NCBI RefSeq assembly: GCF_947497695.1
Contig: NZ_CANMHM010000001.1
Span: 1 to 64,000, forward strand
Source: an uncultured Polaribacter sp.
Lineage (GTDB): Bacteria > Bacteroidota > Bacteroidia > Flavobacteriales > Flavobacteriaceae
DNA length: 64,000 bases
Direction of reading: 5' to 3'
In this document: in pieces, positions 15,839 through 23,263 of the stretch
Numbering within the stretch: position 1 is the stretch's first letter
How the letters are laid out: each line of letters begins with the position of its first letter
The notes under the pieces: generated by a model
Told to the model about the DNA's origin: nothing
The model's database searches: none
The model's input: the letters and a program-made list of their open reading frames with translations, nothing else
Translations under genes and position numbers: made by a program

Positions 15839-17932
15839 CTAATTTGATTTTACAACCTCAGATTCTCTATAAGCTCTTACTTTTTGTAAAAACGTATTTG
15901 CATCTTTTATATATTTTTCTGCAAATTCTTTTGTTGGTGCAAATTTATTAATTTGATAGATTAAATCTGCAAAAGAAGACCCTAAATCTATTTTTTCTGA
16001 TACAATAAATAACTCATCAAACTGAGAAATAATACCAGCATGTGTATTTGTTTTCTTATTTTCTGCCAATAAGGATGCTTTTGCCGAATTTACAATAGAT
16101 TGATATGCATAATAAATAGCTCCAGAATACACTCTGTTTTCTAAAGCTTCATTTGCATTATCAATTTTTTCATCACTTTCTAAAAATAGTGTAGCTATTA
16201 AATCGATAACAACACCTGCACATTCTCCAATCCCTATTTCTTTAACGTATTTATCTTCTTCTCCCCAATCAATAAAATCTTCTTGAGTTAAATTAGTTAC
16301 GTCTTGTAAATCGTTTAATAAATCGTAAAAATAACGATCACCAGTAACTTTATAATATTCTACAAAAGATTTTCCTTTGGCGTTTGCTTCAAAATCATTT
16401 AAAATTCTTCTTAAAGCTTCAGGACCTCTTTTACTTGGTACTTTAACTACTTTATCTGCAAAAAGAGCATTCCCGTTTCCTAAATTACCACCACCTAACA
16501 AAACTTGTAATGCTGGTGCTACTAATTTATCTGGCGTTCTTACCGTCATTCCTTGAAAACCAATGTTTGCCATGTTGTGTTGTCCACAAGCATTCATACA
16601 ACCACTAATTTTAATTACTAAATCTTCATTTTTTAAATACTGAGGATATTCTGCTGCAATTACTTTTTCTAATTCTACAGAAATACCTGTACTACTTGCA
16701 ATACCTAAATTACAAGTATCTGTTCCAGGACACGCTGTAATATCTACTGCTTTGTTGTAACCTGCTTCTACAAAACCTAATTTTTCTAATTCTTGATAAA
16801 AGAAAGGCACTAAATCTTCTTTTACAAAAGGAATTACAATATTCTGACGCAATGTTAAACGAATTTCTCCTGCACCATAAGCATCAACTAAATCTGCTAA
16901 TAAACGAGCTTTGTCTGTATAAAAATCTCCTAATAAAACTTTAATTCCGATTGCAACAAAACCTGTTTGTTTTTGCGGAATGATGTTTGTCGATTTCCAT
17001 AAATCAAAAGCTGCTTGGTCTTTTATTTCTACTTTTGGCGCATCTACAGAAACTGGAGTTGAAGCCACATAAGCATCAGCATCAATTGCCACTGTTTTTA
17101 ATTCGATCGCATTTTGCTCTTCTTCAATTAATTTTTTAAAAGCATCTAAACCAATGTCTTTTAATAAGAATTTCATACGTGCTTTGGCTCTACTTTTACG
17201 TTCACCATAACGATCAAAAACTCTTAAAACTCCTTCCATTACTGGAATAATTTTATCTGTAGGTAAAAACTCATATAAAGTTTCTGCATGTCTTGGTTGA
17301 GAACCTAAACCTCCTGCAACCATCACTTTAAAGCCTCTAACACCATCTTGAATTTTAGCAATATATCCTAAATCATGCAGATAAGACAAGCCAGTATCTT
17401 CATCCGTAGAAGAAAAAGAAACTTTAAATTTACGTCCCATTTCTTGACAGATTGGGTTTCGTAAAAAGAATTTATACAGTGCATCTGCATAAGGAGAAAC
17501 ATCAAAAGGTTCATCTACATCAATCCCTGCTGTTTCTGATGCAGTTACATTTCTAACCACGTTTCCACAAGCTTCTCTTAAGGTAACATCATCACGTTCT
17601 AATTCTGCCCACAATTCTGGTGTTCTCTGTAAATCTACATAGTGAATTTGAATATCTTGACGTGTTGTAATATGTAATCTACCTCTAGAATATTCATCTG
17701 AAACTGCTGCAATTCTACGTAATTGGTTTGTTTTTACTTTACCATAAGGTATTTTGATACGAATCATTTGTACGCCTTCTTGACGCTGACCATAAACTCC
17801 TCTTGCTAAACGTAAACTTCTAAATTTTTCTTCATCTATTTGTAGATTATTAAATGCAGCAATTTTATCTGCTAACTCAATAATATCTCTTTCTACAACT
17901 GGATTTTCTATTTCTGTTTCAAAACTTTTCAT
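15839..17932 (-). CDS. Siroheme sulfite (nitrite) reductase with C-terminal HEPN-like domain
   Basis: A 697-residue ferredoxin-type nitrite/sulfite reductase. Two half-repeats span about residues 1-540. The siroheme-[4Fe-4S] ligands are Cys401 and Cys407 (ACPGTDTC) and Cys445 and Cys449 (GCMNACGQH). Residues about 560-690 are an extra helical domain (NANEALENRVYSGAIYYAY, then THAGIISQFDELF) that resembles HEPN/SAV2148-type domains. Neighbouring cysDNH and siroheme genes make sulfite the likely substrate rather than nitrite. The role of the added helical domain is unknown. I give no symbol because family members are variously named sir or nirA. Confidence 0.9.
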   Translation of the reverse strand: MKSFETEIENPVVERDIIELADKIAAFNNLQIDEEKFRSLRLARGVYGQRQEGVQMIRIKIPYGKVKTNQLRRIAAVSDEYSRGRLHITTRQDIQIHYVDLQRTPELWAELERDDVTLREACGNVVRNVTASETAGIDVDEPFDVSPYADALYKFFLRNPICQEMGRKFKVSFSSTDEDTGLSYLHDLGYIAKIQDGVRGFKVMVAGGLGSQPRHAETLYEFLPTDKIIPVMEGVLRVFDRYGERKSRAKARMKFLLKDIGLDAFKKLIEEEQNAIELKTVAIDADAYVASTPVSVDAPKVEIKDQAAFDLWKSTNIIPQKQTGFVAIGIKVLLGDFYTDKARLLADLVDAYGAGEIRLTLRQNIVIPFVKEDLVPFFYQELEKLGFVEAGYNKAVDITACPGTDTCNLGIASSTGISVELEKVIAAEYPQYLKNEDLVIKISGCMNACGQHNMANIGFQGMTVRTPDKLVAPALQVLLGGGNLGNGNALFADKVVKVPSKRGPEALRRILNDFEANAKGKSFVEYYKVTGDRYFYDLLNDLQDVTNLTQEDFIDWGEEDKYVKEIGIGECAGVVIDLIATLFLESDEKIDNANEALENRVYSGAIYYAYQSIVNSAKASLLAENKKTNTHAGIISQFDELFIVSEKIDLGSSFADLIYQINKFAPTKEFAEKYIKDANTFLQKVRAYRESEVVKSN

Positions 17933-17958
17933 TCTATTCTTATTTTAATTAAATAGGT

Positions 17959-19206
17959 TTATTTTATAAAACCTACACCAACTGTACTATTTGTTTTTGA
18001 ATCAATTAAAATAAAGGATCCGTTAGATTTATTGTCACTATATGAATCTACCAATAATGGTTTGCTCAATTTTAATTGTATGTCTCCTATTTGATTCAAT
18101 ACTAATTCTGATGGATTTTCTTCTATCCCAGAAAAATCAGTATTAATAATGCTAGACAATTTTGTTATTTTAGCTTGGGCATCATTTACACCATGCTTAA
18201 TGTAATATTTTTGTGATGCTTTTAAAGGCTCTTTATCCATCCAACAGATAGTTGCATCTAATTGCTTTGCAATGGTTGGTTCTTCATTTACCTTTACTAA
18301 CATATCTCCTCTGCTTACATTTACATTATCTTCTAAAGTAATTGTCACAGAACTTCCTCTTTTTGCAGTTTCAAACTCTTTATCAAAGAAATTAATCGTT
18401 TTAATTTTAGATTTTGTTTGGGATGGTAATACAGCAACTTCATCTCCTACAGATAAATCTCCTCCATAAATTTTACCAGCATATCCTCTAAAATCATGAT
18501 ACTGCTCAGTTTTAGGTCTGATTACTGTTTGTACAGGGAAACGAGCTTGTGAAATTTCGGAAATGTCTTCTGGCTCTAATTTCTCTAAGTGATGCATTAA
18601 CGTTTCTCCTTTATACCAAGGTGTATTTTCAGATTTATGTACAACATTATCTCCTTGTAAAGCAGACATTGGTATAAATGTTAAATTCTGACCTCTATAC
18701 CCACTCTTACTTGCTATAAATTCAATTTCCTTTTTGATTGCATTGAATTTTTCTTCAGAAAAATCTACCAAATCCATTTTATTTACAGCGATAACTACAT
18801 CTTTTATTCTTAATAAATTATTGATAAAAAAGTGTCTGTATGTTTGTTCTATCACTCCGTTTCTTGCATCAATTAATACGATTGAAGCTTGAGCTGTAGA
18901 AGCACCTGTTACCATATTTCTTGTATACTCTATATGACCTGGAGTATCTGCAATAATGAAACTTTTACTTGGTGTAGAAAAATATATGTGTGCTACATCA
19001 ATTGTAATACCTTGTTCTCGTTCTGCAACTAAACCATCGGTTGCTAAAGAAAAATCTAAATAGTCAAAACCACGTTGCCTACTTTTTTCTTCTATTGCTT
19101 CTAACTTATCATCAGTTAGTGATTTTGTATCGTATAAAATACGACCAATTAAGGTACTTTTACCATCATCTACACTACCTGCTGTTGCTATTTTTAATAC
19201 TTTCAT
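17959..19206 (-). CDS. cysN: Sulfate adenylyltransferase subunit 1 (GTPase)
   Basis: The GTPase subunit of ATP sulfurylase. GSVDDGKSTLIGRILYD is the P-loop, DTPGHIEYTRNM the G3 motif and NKMDLVDF the G4 motif, followed by EF-Tu-like beta barrels. It drives APS formation together with CysD. I place the start at the ATG at 19206 (MKVLKIATAG, 415 residues); the upstream nine codons of the longer frame come from a low-complexity repeat. There is no C-terminal APS kinase (CysC) domain, which matters because the CysH in this operon looks PAPS-specific. Confidence 0.95.
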   Translation of the reverse strand: MKVLKIATAGSVDDGKSTLIGRILYDTKSLTDDKLEAIEEKSRQRGFDYLDFSLATDGLVAEREQGITIDVAHIYFSTPSKSFIIADTPGHIEYTRNMVTGASTAQASIVLIDARNGVIEQTYRHFFINNLLRIKDVVIAVNKMDLVDFSEEKFNAIKKEIEFIASKSGYRGQNLTFIPMSALQGDNVVHKSENTPWYKGETLMHHLEKLEPEDISEISQARFPVQTVIRPKTEQYHDFRGYAGKIYGGDLSVGDEVAVLPSQTKSKIKTINFFDKEFETAKRGSSVTITLEDNVNVSRGDMLVKVNEEPTIAKQLDATICWMDKEPLKASQKYYIKHGVNDAQAKITKLSSIINTDFSGIEENPSELVLNQIGDIQLKLSKPLLVDSYSDNKSNGSFILIDSKTNSTVGVGFIK

Positions 19207-19306
19207 TTTTATAAGCTGTTCGCTATTAGCCATTGGCTTTTAGCTGTATTTGTATTCTGTTTAAATTTTTGCTAAAGACTAAAAGCCAATAGCTAAAGGC
19301 AAATTT
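19207..19306. repeat. Low-complexity TTTTAGC-type repeat between cysD and cysN
   Basis: TAGCCATTGGCTTTTAGCTG and ACTAAAAGCCAATAGCTAAA are inverted copies and can form a long hairpin between the two genes. The tract resembles 14338-14410. It encodes a spurious N-terminal extension of cysN. Confidence 0.6.
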
Positions 19307-20212
19307 TTAAAAATACCCTTGTTGTTTTCTTTTTTCCATTGCTGCTTCAGAACGTTTATCATCTATTCTTGCACCTCTTTCTGATATGGAAGAATCTCTA
19401 ATTTCTTCAACCACTTTTGCAATGTCTACTGCATCAGACAATACAGCTGCTGTACAACTCATATCTCCTACAGTTCTAAAACGAACCATTTTTTCTAAGA
19501 CTTCTTCTTCTTTATCTCTAAAAACAACTTCATCATCTGCAGACCAAATCATTCCATCTCTTACAAATACTTTTCTTTTATGTGCAAAATAGATAGATGG
19601 AATTTCAATATCTTCTTGTTCTATATAAGACCAAACGTCTAATTCAGTCCAATTTGAAATTGGAAAAACACGTACATTCTGACCTAAATCTATCTTACCA
19701 TTTAACATATCAAAAACTTCTGGACGTTGGTTTTTTTCATCCCATTGACCAAAATCGTCTCTTACAGAAAAGATACGTTCTTTAGCTCTTGCTTTTTCCT
19801 CATCTCTTCTTGCTCCACCAATACAAGCATCAAAGCCAAACTCTTCAATAGCATCTAACAAGGTTTCTGTTTGCAACATATTTCTACTTGCATATCTACC
19901 TGTTTCTTCTTTTACGCGTCCAGAATCGATATTATCTTGTACATTTCTAACAATTAATTCAACACCTAATTCTTTTGCTAAACGATCTCTAAATTCAATT
20001 GTTTCAGGGAAATTATGCCCTGTATCAATATGCATTAAAGGAAAAGGAATTTTTGCAGGATAAAATGCTTTTTGTGCCAAACGCACTAAAGTGATGCTAT
20101 CTTTTCCTCCAGAAAAAAGTAAAACAGGTTTTTCAAACTGTGCTACTACTTCTCTAAAAATGTAAATTGCTTCACTTTCTAAGGCATCTACTTGTATTGT
20201 TTTATTACTCAT
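19307..20212 (-). CDS. cysD: Sulfate adenylyltransferase subunit 2
   Basis: A 301-residue catalytic subunit of ATP sulfurylase, which joins sulfate and ATP to give APS. The PP-loop VLLFSGGKDSITL lies near residue 31, HIDTGHNFPETIEFRD follows, and GGARRDEEKARAKER is the conserved substrate loop. The C-terminus KRKQQGYF is the normal family end. It lies 9 bases after cysH and before cysN in one operon. All expected motifs are intact. Confidence 0.96.
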   Translation of the reverse strand: MSNKTIQVDALESEAIYIFREVVAQFEKPVLLFSGGKDSITLVRLAQKAFYPAKIPFPLMHIDTGHNFPETIEFRDRLAKELGVELIVRNVQDNIDSGRVKEETGRYASRNMLQTETLLDAIEEFGFDACIGGARRDEEKARAKERIFSVRDDFGQWDEKNQRPEVFDMLNGKIDLGQNVRVFPISNWTELDVWSYIEQEDIEIPSIYFAHKRKVFVRDGMIWSADDEVVFRDKEEEVLEKMVRFRTVGDMSCTAAVLSDAVDIAKVVEEIRDSSISERGARIDDKRSEAAMEKRKQQGYF

Positions 20213-20221
20213 AATTCTGTT

Positions 20222-20836
20222 TTAGATGTGTAAACCACATTCTCTATTACTTTCTACTTTTGTTGGATCGAAATATGTAAACTCATTTGGCAAATTCTTT
20301 TCTGCTAAGTAAGCGTCTAATTGTTTATCTGTGCTATTGTAAAAAGGACTCACTTTTATAATACCGTCTTTGCTTACAGAAACAATATCAATACTATCTC
20401 TAAATGCTGTTTGTCCTTTTCTTAAATTTGTAAACCAAACATCTGGCTGATGCTCTTTCATTGCCCTTGCAAAAGGCTCTAACTTAACCTGCTCTGTGAA
20501 AAGAACGTGTTTTGGATCATCTACAGAAGGAACTCCTAAAACAACATTTCTATGAGCAGCTGTTTGTTTAGGTGTATATAAATGAATATTTAAATTCAAT
20601 CTTTTGATAATATCTTCTGCATGTTTATAGGTTTGCACAGTATTGTAACCTGTGTCACACCAAATCACTTTAATATCTTTTTTAACCTCTGTTACTGCAT
20701 TTAAAATTGCAACTTCATAAGGTCTAAAGTTGGTTGTAATTACCGCATTTTTAGCAGAAGAAATAGCCCAAGCTATAATTTCTTTAGGACTTTTATCCTT
20801 TAATTCGTTATTTATTTTATCTATATCTAGACTCAT
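20222..20836 (-). CDS. cysH: Phosphoadenosine phosphosulfate (PAPS) reductase
   Basis: A 204-residue reductase that makes sulfite from PAPS using thioredoxin. The PP-loop-like region is degenerate, VIWCDTGYNTVQTYKHAEDI is conserved, and the catalytic ECGLHI ends the protein. Only two cysteines occur in the whole chain, so the paired CC motifs that hold the [4Fe-4S] cluster of APS reductases are absent. This points to a PAPS-type enzyme. The protein is short compared with the about 240-residue E. coli enzyme. Its start overlaps the stop of the DUF2061 gene, indicating translational coupling. Confidence 0.92.
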   Translation of the reverse strand: MSLDIDKINNELKDKSPKEIIAWAISSAKNAVITTNFRPYEVAILNAVTEVKKDIKVIWCDTGYNTVQTYKHAEDIIKRLNLNIHLYTPKQTAAHRNVVLGVPSVDDPKHVLFTEQVKLEPFARAMKEHQPDVWFTNLRKGQTAFRDSIDIVSVSKDGIIKVSPFYNSTDKQLDAYLAEKNLPNEFTYFDPTKVESNRECGLHI

Positions 20837-21099
20837 TATTTACCCCATTTTATTTTGTTCCAAATTCTTTCATGAAAAAAGTACAAAATTAGTTTTGTTA
20901 AAAAATCTACGGATGCAATTGAGGCTGCTAATTCAATTTTACCAGTAACCATATAAGATACCAATAAAGTATCTAATGTACCAACAACTCTCCAACTTAT
21001 TGCTTTTACAATACTCCTTACTGGCTTTTCTGAAGCAACATCATCTTCATAACGTTGTTTTGCTATTTTTTTACTAAAAATCATTTGATCTACAATCAT
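20836..21099 (-). CDS. DUF2061 small membrane protein
   Basis: An 87-residue protein with a DUF2061 pattern: RSIVKAISWRVVGTLDTLLV, then a second hydrophobic segment AASIASVDFLTKLILYFFHE and the terminal ERIWNKIKWG. Two membrane segments are likely. It is the first gene of the sulfate assimilation operon and its stop overlaps the cysH start, which is frequently the case for this family in Bacteroidota. Its function is unknown; a part in sulfate or sulfite movement is only a guess from position. An alternative start at residue 6 is possible. Confidence 0.85.
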   Translation of the reverse strand: MIVDQMIFSKKIAKQRYEDDVASEKPVRSIVKAISWRVVGTLDTLLVSYMVTGKIELAASIASVDFLTKLILYFFHERIWNKIKWGK

Positions 21100-21117
21100 A
21101 ATAATTTGACAATTTTA

Positions 21118-21142
21118 ATACCCTATTTACTTGGTAGGGTAT
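21118..21142 (-). promoter_or_regulatory. 25-bp palindromic operator in the sulfate assimilation leader
   Basis: Half-sites ATACCCTA and TAGGGTAT form a perfect 8-bp inverted repeat with a 9-base spacer. The outer ATACCC/GGGTAT and the total of 25 bp match the geometry of known Rrf2/IscR type 1 sites. It starts one base downstream of the putative -7 box, where RNA polymerase would start. The Rrf2-family gene lies 211 bases further upstream, so it is the natural candidate ligand. Confidence 0.7.
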
Positions 21143-21143
21143 G

Positions 21144-21151
21144 CAAACATA
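21144..21151 (-). promoter_or_regulatory. Putative -7 box of the DUF2061-cysHDN operon
   Basis: The minus strand reads TATGTTTG, matching TAnnTTTG, 45 bases before the start codon and directly next to the palindromic operator. The -33 element is weak. Confidence 0.55.
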
Positions 21152-21352
21152 CTTTAATTCTTTCTATTATGTCGAAAAAAAATACTAATAATTTCACAAA
21201 CCCTACAAAATTAGTAGATTAATAAGAAAAGTATGGAAAATTTGCGAATATGCTATTCATAAACAAGTTTGTTTCATGTAAAAATTTGCAAAAAAACTTG
21301 AAATTACTGCCTTTTTTAAAGGTTGATGTAAATAGCTAATGTTTAAAAAAAC

Positions 21353-21766
21353 TTAACACTTACACAAGTCAGATAAAGTTGTATTTCTAAAAATCTTTAA
21401 GGTGTTATCCCTAACTTGTTCCATTAAGTTATGAACAGCACAAGCATTTTCATCAGGACAATCTTTACATTTCTCGTAAAAATTTAAACTAACACAAGGA
21501 ATCATTGAAATAGGTCCTTCTAAAACCCTCATAACAGCAGTCATTTGAATTTCACTAGGTTCTTTCAGCAGATAATAACCACCACCTTTTCCTTTTTTAG
21601 AAGCTAAAATTTCATTTTTACGAAGTGTTAGAAGAATACTTTCTAAAAATTTTAAAGAGATATTTTCACTTTTAGAAATCGTAGCAATAGCAACTGGTGT
21701 TTTATTCTCTTGTCTTGCCAAATAGGTAAGTGCTTTAATTCCGTATTTTGTCTTTTTAGATAACAT
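21353..21766 (-). CDS. Rrf2-family transcriptional regulator
   Basis: A 137-residue winged-helix regulator. MLSKKTKYGIKALTYLAR and the recognition segment ISLKFLESILLTLRKNEILAS followed by the wing GKGGGYYLL are typical of the IscR/CymR/NsrR group. Cys91, Cys100, Cys103 and Cys109 lie in the region that holds an Fe-S cluster in IscR and NsrR, and Cys135 and Cys137 end the protein. It could sense Fe-S, sulfide or cysteine status. The gene lies between the cys operon and the methionine genes, and a 25-bp motif shared with the cys leader lies upstream of it. Confidence 0.9.
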   Translation of the reverse strand: MLSKKTKYGIKALTYLARQENKTPVAIATISKSENISLKFLESILLTLRKNEILASKKGKGGGYYLLKEPSEIQMTAVMRVLEGPISMIPCVSLNFYEKCKDCPDENACAVHNLMEQVRDNTLKIFRNTTLSDLCKC

Positions 21767-21793
21767 ACTACAAAATTACACAATTTAATGCAA

Positions 21794-21818
21794 TTACCAT
21801 ACTAAAACAGTAGGATAA
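21794..21818 (-). promoter_or_regulatory. Second Rrf2-type site, upstream of the regulator gene
   Basis: An imperfect palindrome, TTACCATACT-AAAAC-AGTAGGATAA, aligns position by position with the cys-operon operator, agreeing at 7 of 10 bases in each half. The centre ACT-AAAAC-AGT matches the inner part of the IscR type 1 consensus. It lies about 30-50 bases before the regulator start codon, which would fit autoregulation. Confidence 0.55.
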
Positions 21819-21866
21819 ACTTGTAATCTATAATTTTGGAATTTATAAATGATTTTTTTAGTAGAA

Positions 21867-23039
21867 TTATTTGCTATTATTTAAGGCTTGTTTTACATCT
21901 ACAATAATATCATTGGCATTTTCTAAGCCAACAGATATTCTTACCAAACCATCTGTAATACCAACTTGCAAACGATCTTCTGCAGACAACCTACCATGAG
22001 TTGTAGATGAAGGATGAGTTACAATTGTTCTTGTATCTCCTAAATTTGCAGATAAAGAACACATTTTTATAGCATCTAAAAATCTTCGTCCTGCATTAAT
22101 TCCTCCCTTGATTTCAAAAGCAACAATATTACCTCCTAAACTCATTTGTTTTTTTGCAATTTCATACTGAGGATGTGATTTTAAAAACGGATATTTTACA
22201 AATTCTACATTTTCGTTCTCTTCTAAAAACTCAGCTACTTTTAAAGCGTTTTCACAATGTTTTTCTACTCTAATAGATAAAGTTTCTAGACTTTTAGATA
22301 AAACCCAAGCGTTAAAAGGCGACATTGCTGGCCCAGTATTTCTTGCAAATAAATAAATTTCTCGCATTAAATCTGCTCTACCAACTGTTACTCCGCCTAA
22401 AACACGACCTTGACCATCAATTAATTTTGTGGCAGAATGGATAACCAAATCTGCACCAAATTTTATAGGTTGCTGAATGTAAGGTGTTGCAAAACAATTA
22501 TCTACAATATAAATTAAATTATGTTTTTTACAGATCTTACCAATCAACTCTAGGTCTAAGATATCAACCCCAGGATTTGTAGGTGTTTCTATGTACAAAA
22601 CCTTTGTGTTAGGCTGAATTAAACGCTCTATTAAATCTACTTCATCAACTTTAAAATAAGAAGTTTCTATGTTCCATTTTGGTAAATATTTGGTAAACAT
22701 ACTATGTGTTGAGCCAAAGACAGAACGACAAGAAACAATATGATCTCCAGCATTTAATAAAGCTGCAAATGATGAAAAAATAGCAGACATACCTGTTGCA
22801 AAAGCATAACCAGCTTCTGCACCTTCCATTTGCACAATTTTATCTACAAATTCTGTGGTATTAGGGTTTGTAAAACGGCTGTATAAGTTGCGTTCTTTTT
22901 CTTCTGCGAAGGATGCACGCATGTCTTCTGCATCATCAAATACAAAACTAGATGTTAAATATAAAGGCGTAGAATGTTCAGAAAATTGTGTTCTTTCTGT
23001 TTGGTTTCTTATTGCCTCTGTTTCGAAATGCTTACTCAT
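21867..23039 (-). CDS. Cys/Met metabolism PLP enzyme, O-succinylhomoserine sulfhydrylase-like
   Basis: A 390-residue PLP enzyme of the gamma family. SRFTNPNTTEF, YAFATGMSAIF and the PLP lysine in HSATKLIDGQG (Lys205) are the family marks. It could act as O-acyl-homoserine sulfhydrylase (MetZ), cystathionine gamma-synthase or a lyase; sequence alone does not separate these. It follows the fused aspartokinase gene in the methionine operon, with a flavo-1-like element between. A separate metY-type enzyme lies upstream, so the operon has two sulfhydrylase-class genes, possibly for sulfide and cysteine. Confidence 0.85.
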   Translation of the reverse strand: MSKHFETEAIRNQTERTQFSEHSTPLYLTSSFVFDDAEDMRASFAEEKERNLYSRFTNPNTTEFVDKIVQMEGAEAGYAFATGMSAIFSSFAALLNAGDHIVSCRSVFGSTHSMFTKYLPKWNIETSYFKVDEVDLIERLIQPNTKVLYIETPTNPGVDILDLELIGKICKKHNLIYIVDNCFATPYIQQPIKFGADLVIHSATKLIDGQGRVLGGVTVGRADLMREIYLFARNTGPAMSPFNAWVLSKSLETLSIRVEKHCENALKVAEFLEENENVEFVKYPFLKSHPQYEIAKKQMSLGGNIVAFEIKGGINAGRRFLDAIKMCSLSANLGDTRTIVTHPSSTTHGRLSAEDRLQVGITDGLVRISVGLENANDIIVDVKQALNNSK

Positions 23040-23146
23040 TATTATATTCTATATTTATTCTGCAAGGTCTTTTTTTTGACTTTGTAGGTATTTGTAAATT
23101 TGTAATATTTTTTAATATTTACAACATTAATGTAAATTTGCAATTT

Positions 23147-23222
23147 GCGTTAGGGATTGAAACGGCATCCTTTTTTTGTTTTTCTCAAAAAAAGATATAG
23201 TGGAAAGCCCGTTAAAACGCCC
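23147..23222 (+). ncRNA. Structured intergenic element, flavo-1-like (copy 2)
   Basis: The same frame as at 5701-5786: GCGTTAGGGATTGAA at the 5' side, GGAAAGCCCG and AACGCCC at the 3' side, but with a different interior hairpin (CCTTTTTTT with AAAAAAAG). Pairing of GCGTT with AACGC and GGG with CCC is kept. It fills the gap between the fused methionine enzyme gene and the downstream PLP enzyme gene. Strand is not settled; the flanking genes are on the minus strand. Confidence 0.5.
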
Positions 23223-23263
23223 AAAATATTTTTAAAATATTACAGGAAAAACCTAGTTGCTTT

